This document shows positions 6,881-8,666 of a stretch of 8,666 nucleotides of DNA, in pieces. Position numbers and translations under genes: made by a program. This stretch comes from an uncultured Sulfitobacter sp. GTDB taxonomy: Bacteria > Pseudomonadota > Alphaproteobacteria > Rhodobacterales > Rhodobacteraceae. Below the pieces are notes generated by a model. The model did no database searches and had not been told where the DNA came from. It saw only the letters and a list, made by a program, of their open reading frames with translations. Each line of letters opens with the position of its first letter. The stretch's first letter is position 1. The stretch is taken from NCBI GenBank assembly GCA_937923365.1, contig CALAIJ010000170.1:1-8666 (forward strand). Reading direction: 5' to 3'.

Positions 6881-7570
6881 GTGCCTTCCCCCCAGCCCAA
6901 TATCCTGCTGGTCGAGGACGAGCCCGCGCAGCGCGAGGTTCTTGCCTACAATCTGGAGGCCGAAGGCTTTGCCGTCACACGCGCTGAGAACGGCGAAGAA
7001 GCGATGGTGCTTGTTGCCGAAAATCCGCCCGATCTGGTCATTCTGGACTGGATGATGCCGTTGATGAGCGGTCTTGAAGTCTGTCGTCAACTCAAGACGC
7101 GCGCCGCCACACGTGCGATCCCCGTTATCATGCTGTCCGCACGCTCTGAGGAAGTTGATACCGTGCGCGGCCTCGACACCGGTGCGGATGATTATGTGAT
7201 CAAACCCTATGCGCTGCGCGAGCTTATGGCGCGGGTACGGACGCAGTTGCGGCGCTCAAAACCTGCGTCGGTCGGACAGGTGCTGACCTACGGTGACATC
7301 CAGCTTGATCCCGAACAGCACCGTGTGCAGCGCGATGGGCAATCGCTCAAGCTGGGTCCGACAGAGTACCGTTTGCTTGCCACGTTGCTGGAGCAGCCAG
7401 CGCGCGTGTTCAGTCGTGACCAGCTGCTCGATCACGTGTGGGGCCGCGATATCTATGTGGATGCGCGTACGGTCGACGTTCATGTGGCGCGGCTTCGCAA
7501 AGCGCTGATGCAGCACGGGGGGAACGACCCGATCCGGACCGTGCGCGGCACTGGATATGCGCTTGGCTAG
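6881..7570 (+). CDS. phoB: Phosphate regulon response regulator PhoB
   Basis: An OmpR-family transcription factor of 229 residues, activated by PhoR. The receiver domain (about 6-122) has the acidic pair Glu12-Asp13, phosphoacceptor Asp56 in LVILDWMMP, the switch Ser86 and Lys108 in VIKPY. The winged-helix DNA-binding domain (about 135-228) includes the recognition helix RTVDVHVARLRKAL (196-209) and the final wing IRTVRGTGYAL. DWMMP and the C-terminal pattern, with the pst context, support PhoB over other OmpR-type regulators. The start is GTG; AAGGA (6868-6872) lies 8 bases upstream within the last codons of phoU. As the last gene of the operon behind the Pho box, it should be positively autoregulated, whereas phoR is not behind that box. 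Confidence 0.95.
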   Translation: MPSPQPNILLVEDEPAQREVLAYNLEAEGFAVTRAENGEEAMVLVAENPPDLVILDWMMPLMSGLEVCRQLKTRAATRAIPVIMLSARSEEVDTVRGLDTGADDYVIKPYALRELMARVRTQLRRSKPASVGQVLTYGDIQLDPEQHRVQRDGQSLKLGPTEYRLLATLLEQPARVFSRDQLLDHVWGRDIYVDARTVDVHVARLRKALMQHGGNDPIRTVRGTGYALG

Positions 7571-7676
7571 GCAGTATAGCGCGTAATATCAATGCTCTAC
7601 AGAAATGCAATATTTACATAATACTGATTATAAGTATTGCCAATATTAGCTGAAGGACACCAAATGCCCCCTCACA
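7571..7676. other. AT-rich gap between convergent phoB and P450 genes
   Basis: This 106-base gap is far more AT-rich than the flanking genes, especially 7585-7650. It holds an AT-only-style inverted repeat, AATACT (7620-7625) with AGTATT (7633-7638), and two copies of CAATATT (7608-7614 and 7641-7647). There is no GC-rich stem with a T-run on either strand, so I cannot name a terminator for phoB or for the P450 gene, although one would be expected between convergent genes. Confidence 0.6.
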
Positions 7677-8666
7677 TCAGCCCAGATATACCGGCATCCG
7701 GACAGGTCCGCGGAAAGCAAAGCCGCTCCAGATCACATCTTCCACATTGGGCAAGTGCATATTTGGAAAGCGGTCAAACAGCATCGGCAGCATGATCTGT
7801 CCGACAGCGCGGCGCGCCACGTGGGTGCCTTGGCAGAAATGTGGACCGTTGCCGAACGCCTGATGCGGCTTTGACGGGCGGTAGACGTCAAAGCTTTCGC
7901 CGTCGCCGTAAATCTCTTCGTCACGGCACGCGCTGGCTTGAATGGTCATCAGCGTATCGCCTTTGGGAATGTGGTAACCACGAATTTCCGTGTCTTGAGT
8001 GACCCGTCGCGATGAGACCTGAATCGGTGCAACCCACCGGATCCCCTCCTCAAAGGCTTTTAGCCAATCGTCGTTGCGCTGCACTTCGGTGCGTTGATCG
8101 GGATTGGTCAGCAAGCCGTATAGAATCGTCATGAGCGCATCTCGCGGCTCGTTAATGCCGCCGCCGATGGCAATCTTAATGTTGGAATAGATTTGCGACT
8201 GCGCGATCGGATCTGATGCGTTCAGCATGACAGACAGTGCCGAGTTATCGGGCGCTGCGCGGTAGCGGTCTTGCAAGCCGTCCATCAACGCGTTCATTTC
8301 CTCATTGGCCGCATCAGAGGCCACAAAGGGCGCGTCTGCCCAACCAAAGTTCCCTGCCCCGTTGATCAAAGCCTGGCTCCAGCGCTGCATCTGTGCGTCT
8401 GTGGCCGCCTCCAGTCCGAGGATCACAGCAAGCCCGCGCGCGGCGTAAGGGCCTGCCAACGCTGGGAAAATATCCACTGTTTCGCCGCGTGGCAGACGGC
8501 TGACGTAGTCTTTGGCAATTGCCGCATAGCGCGGCAGCCAGTCGTTCTGGATCACTTTTGGGGCAAATGCCGGTGCCATCGCCATGCGCTCGCGCATGTG
8601 ATCCTCGCCATCCTTGCGCATCAGGGTTTGCGCTTGAAAAGCGCGCCGCATCGGGGTGTCGGGATC
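7677..8666 (-). CDS. Cytochrome P450, 5' end outside the window
   Basis: A haem-thiolate monooxygenase of the soluble bacterial type. The haem-ligand loop reads FGNGPHFCQG, with Cys in the canonical FxxGxHxCxG pattern; the K-helix ExxR is EGIR, followed by SSRRVTQDTEIRGYHIPKGD, typical of bacterial class I P450s. The C-helix pattern DGEDHMRERM is near the visible start. The reading frame stays open to the right edge (DPDTP precedes the first visible Met at 8649-8651), and this Met lies inside the conserved region, so about 70-80 N-terminal residues are missing. The I-helix shows GGGINEPRD where AGxxTT or AGxETT is usual, giving Glu-Pro instead of acid-Thr. Substrate and redox partner cannot be told from this sequence. 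It is convergent with phoB and probably unrelated to phosphate uptake. Confidence 0.93.
   Translation of the reverse strand, partial: DPDTPMRRAFQAQTLMRKDGEDHMRERMAMAPAFAPKVIQNDWLPRYAAIAKDYVSRLPRGETVDIFPALAGPYAARGLAVILGLEAATDAQMQRWSQALINGAGNFGWADAPFVASDAANEEMNALMDGLQDRYRAAPDNSALSVMLNASDPIAQSQIYSNIKIAIGGGINEPRDALMTILYGLLTNPDQRTEVQRNDDWLKAFEEGIRWVAPIQVSSRRVTQDTEIRGYHIPKGDTLMTIQASACRDEEIYGDGESFDVYRPSKPHQAFGNGPHFCQGTHVARRAVGQIMLPMLFDRFPNMHLPNVEDVIWSGFAFRGPVRMPVYLG

Noticed and set aside
7664..7795. Small + strand frame with AAGGA before ATG, opposite the P450 3' end
   Set aside because: The ribosome-binding sequence is well spaced, but the 43-codon frame is antisense to the conserved P450 C-terminus, has no recognisable features, and no convincing promoter precedes it.
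1..8666. CRISPR array, tRNA or rRNA genes, insertion sequences, phage genes
   Set aside because: I saw no regular spaced repeats, RNA gene signatures, transposase motifs or terminal inverted repeats; the window is almost fully occupied by ordinary genes.

Overview
This window is a phosphate-starvation (Pho) locus from what looks like an alphaproteobacterium, most likely of the Rhodobacteraceae/Roseobacter group. That placement is inferred from the GC-rich coding sequence, the gene order phoR-pstS-pstC-pstA-pstB-phoU-phoB, and the enlarged PstC and PstA permeases. I could not run a search to confirm it.

Layout on the + strand: the 3' end of a gamma-carbonic-anhydrase-like hexapeptide-repeat gene (1-228, cut by the window edge); phoR, a sensor kinase (233-1270); a 151-base regulatory gap with a three-unit Pho box; then a tightly packed operon of pstS (1422-2462), pstC (2547-4055), pstA (4052-5368), pstB (5378-6163), phoU (6168-6875) and phoB (6881-7570). 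The only sizeable gap inside the operon, between pstS and pstC, carries a GC-rich hairpin followed by TTTT, probably a partial terminator that keeps the binding protein in excess over the membrane parts. On the - strand, convergent with phoB, lies a cytochrome P450 gene (7677-8666) whose 5' end is outside the window. The 106-base gap between phoB and the P450 gene is notably AT-rich.

How the genes work together: PstS binds phosphate in the periplasm, PstC and PstA form the channel, and PstB hydrolyses ATP. PhoU relays the transport state to PhoR, which phosphorylates or dephosphorylates PhoB. Phosphorylated PhoB should bind the box at 1307-1335 and drive the operon, including its own gene.

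This is mostly a well-known system, and I see no wholly new one. The points worth a second look are: a PhoR without any membrane anchor (an in-frame stop just upstream rules out a missed N-terminus); a Gln in PstA at the site of a transport-critical Arg in E. coli; large N-terminal additions in both permeases; a strong unassigned ribosome-binding sequence in the pstS leader; and a P450 whose I-helix has Glu-Pro where an acid-Thr pair is usual.
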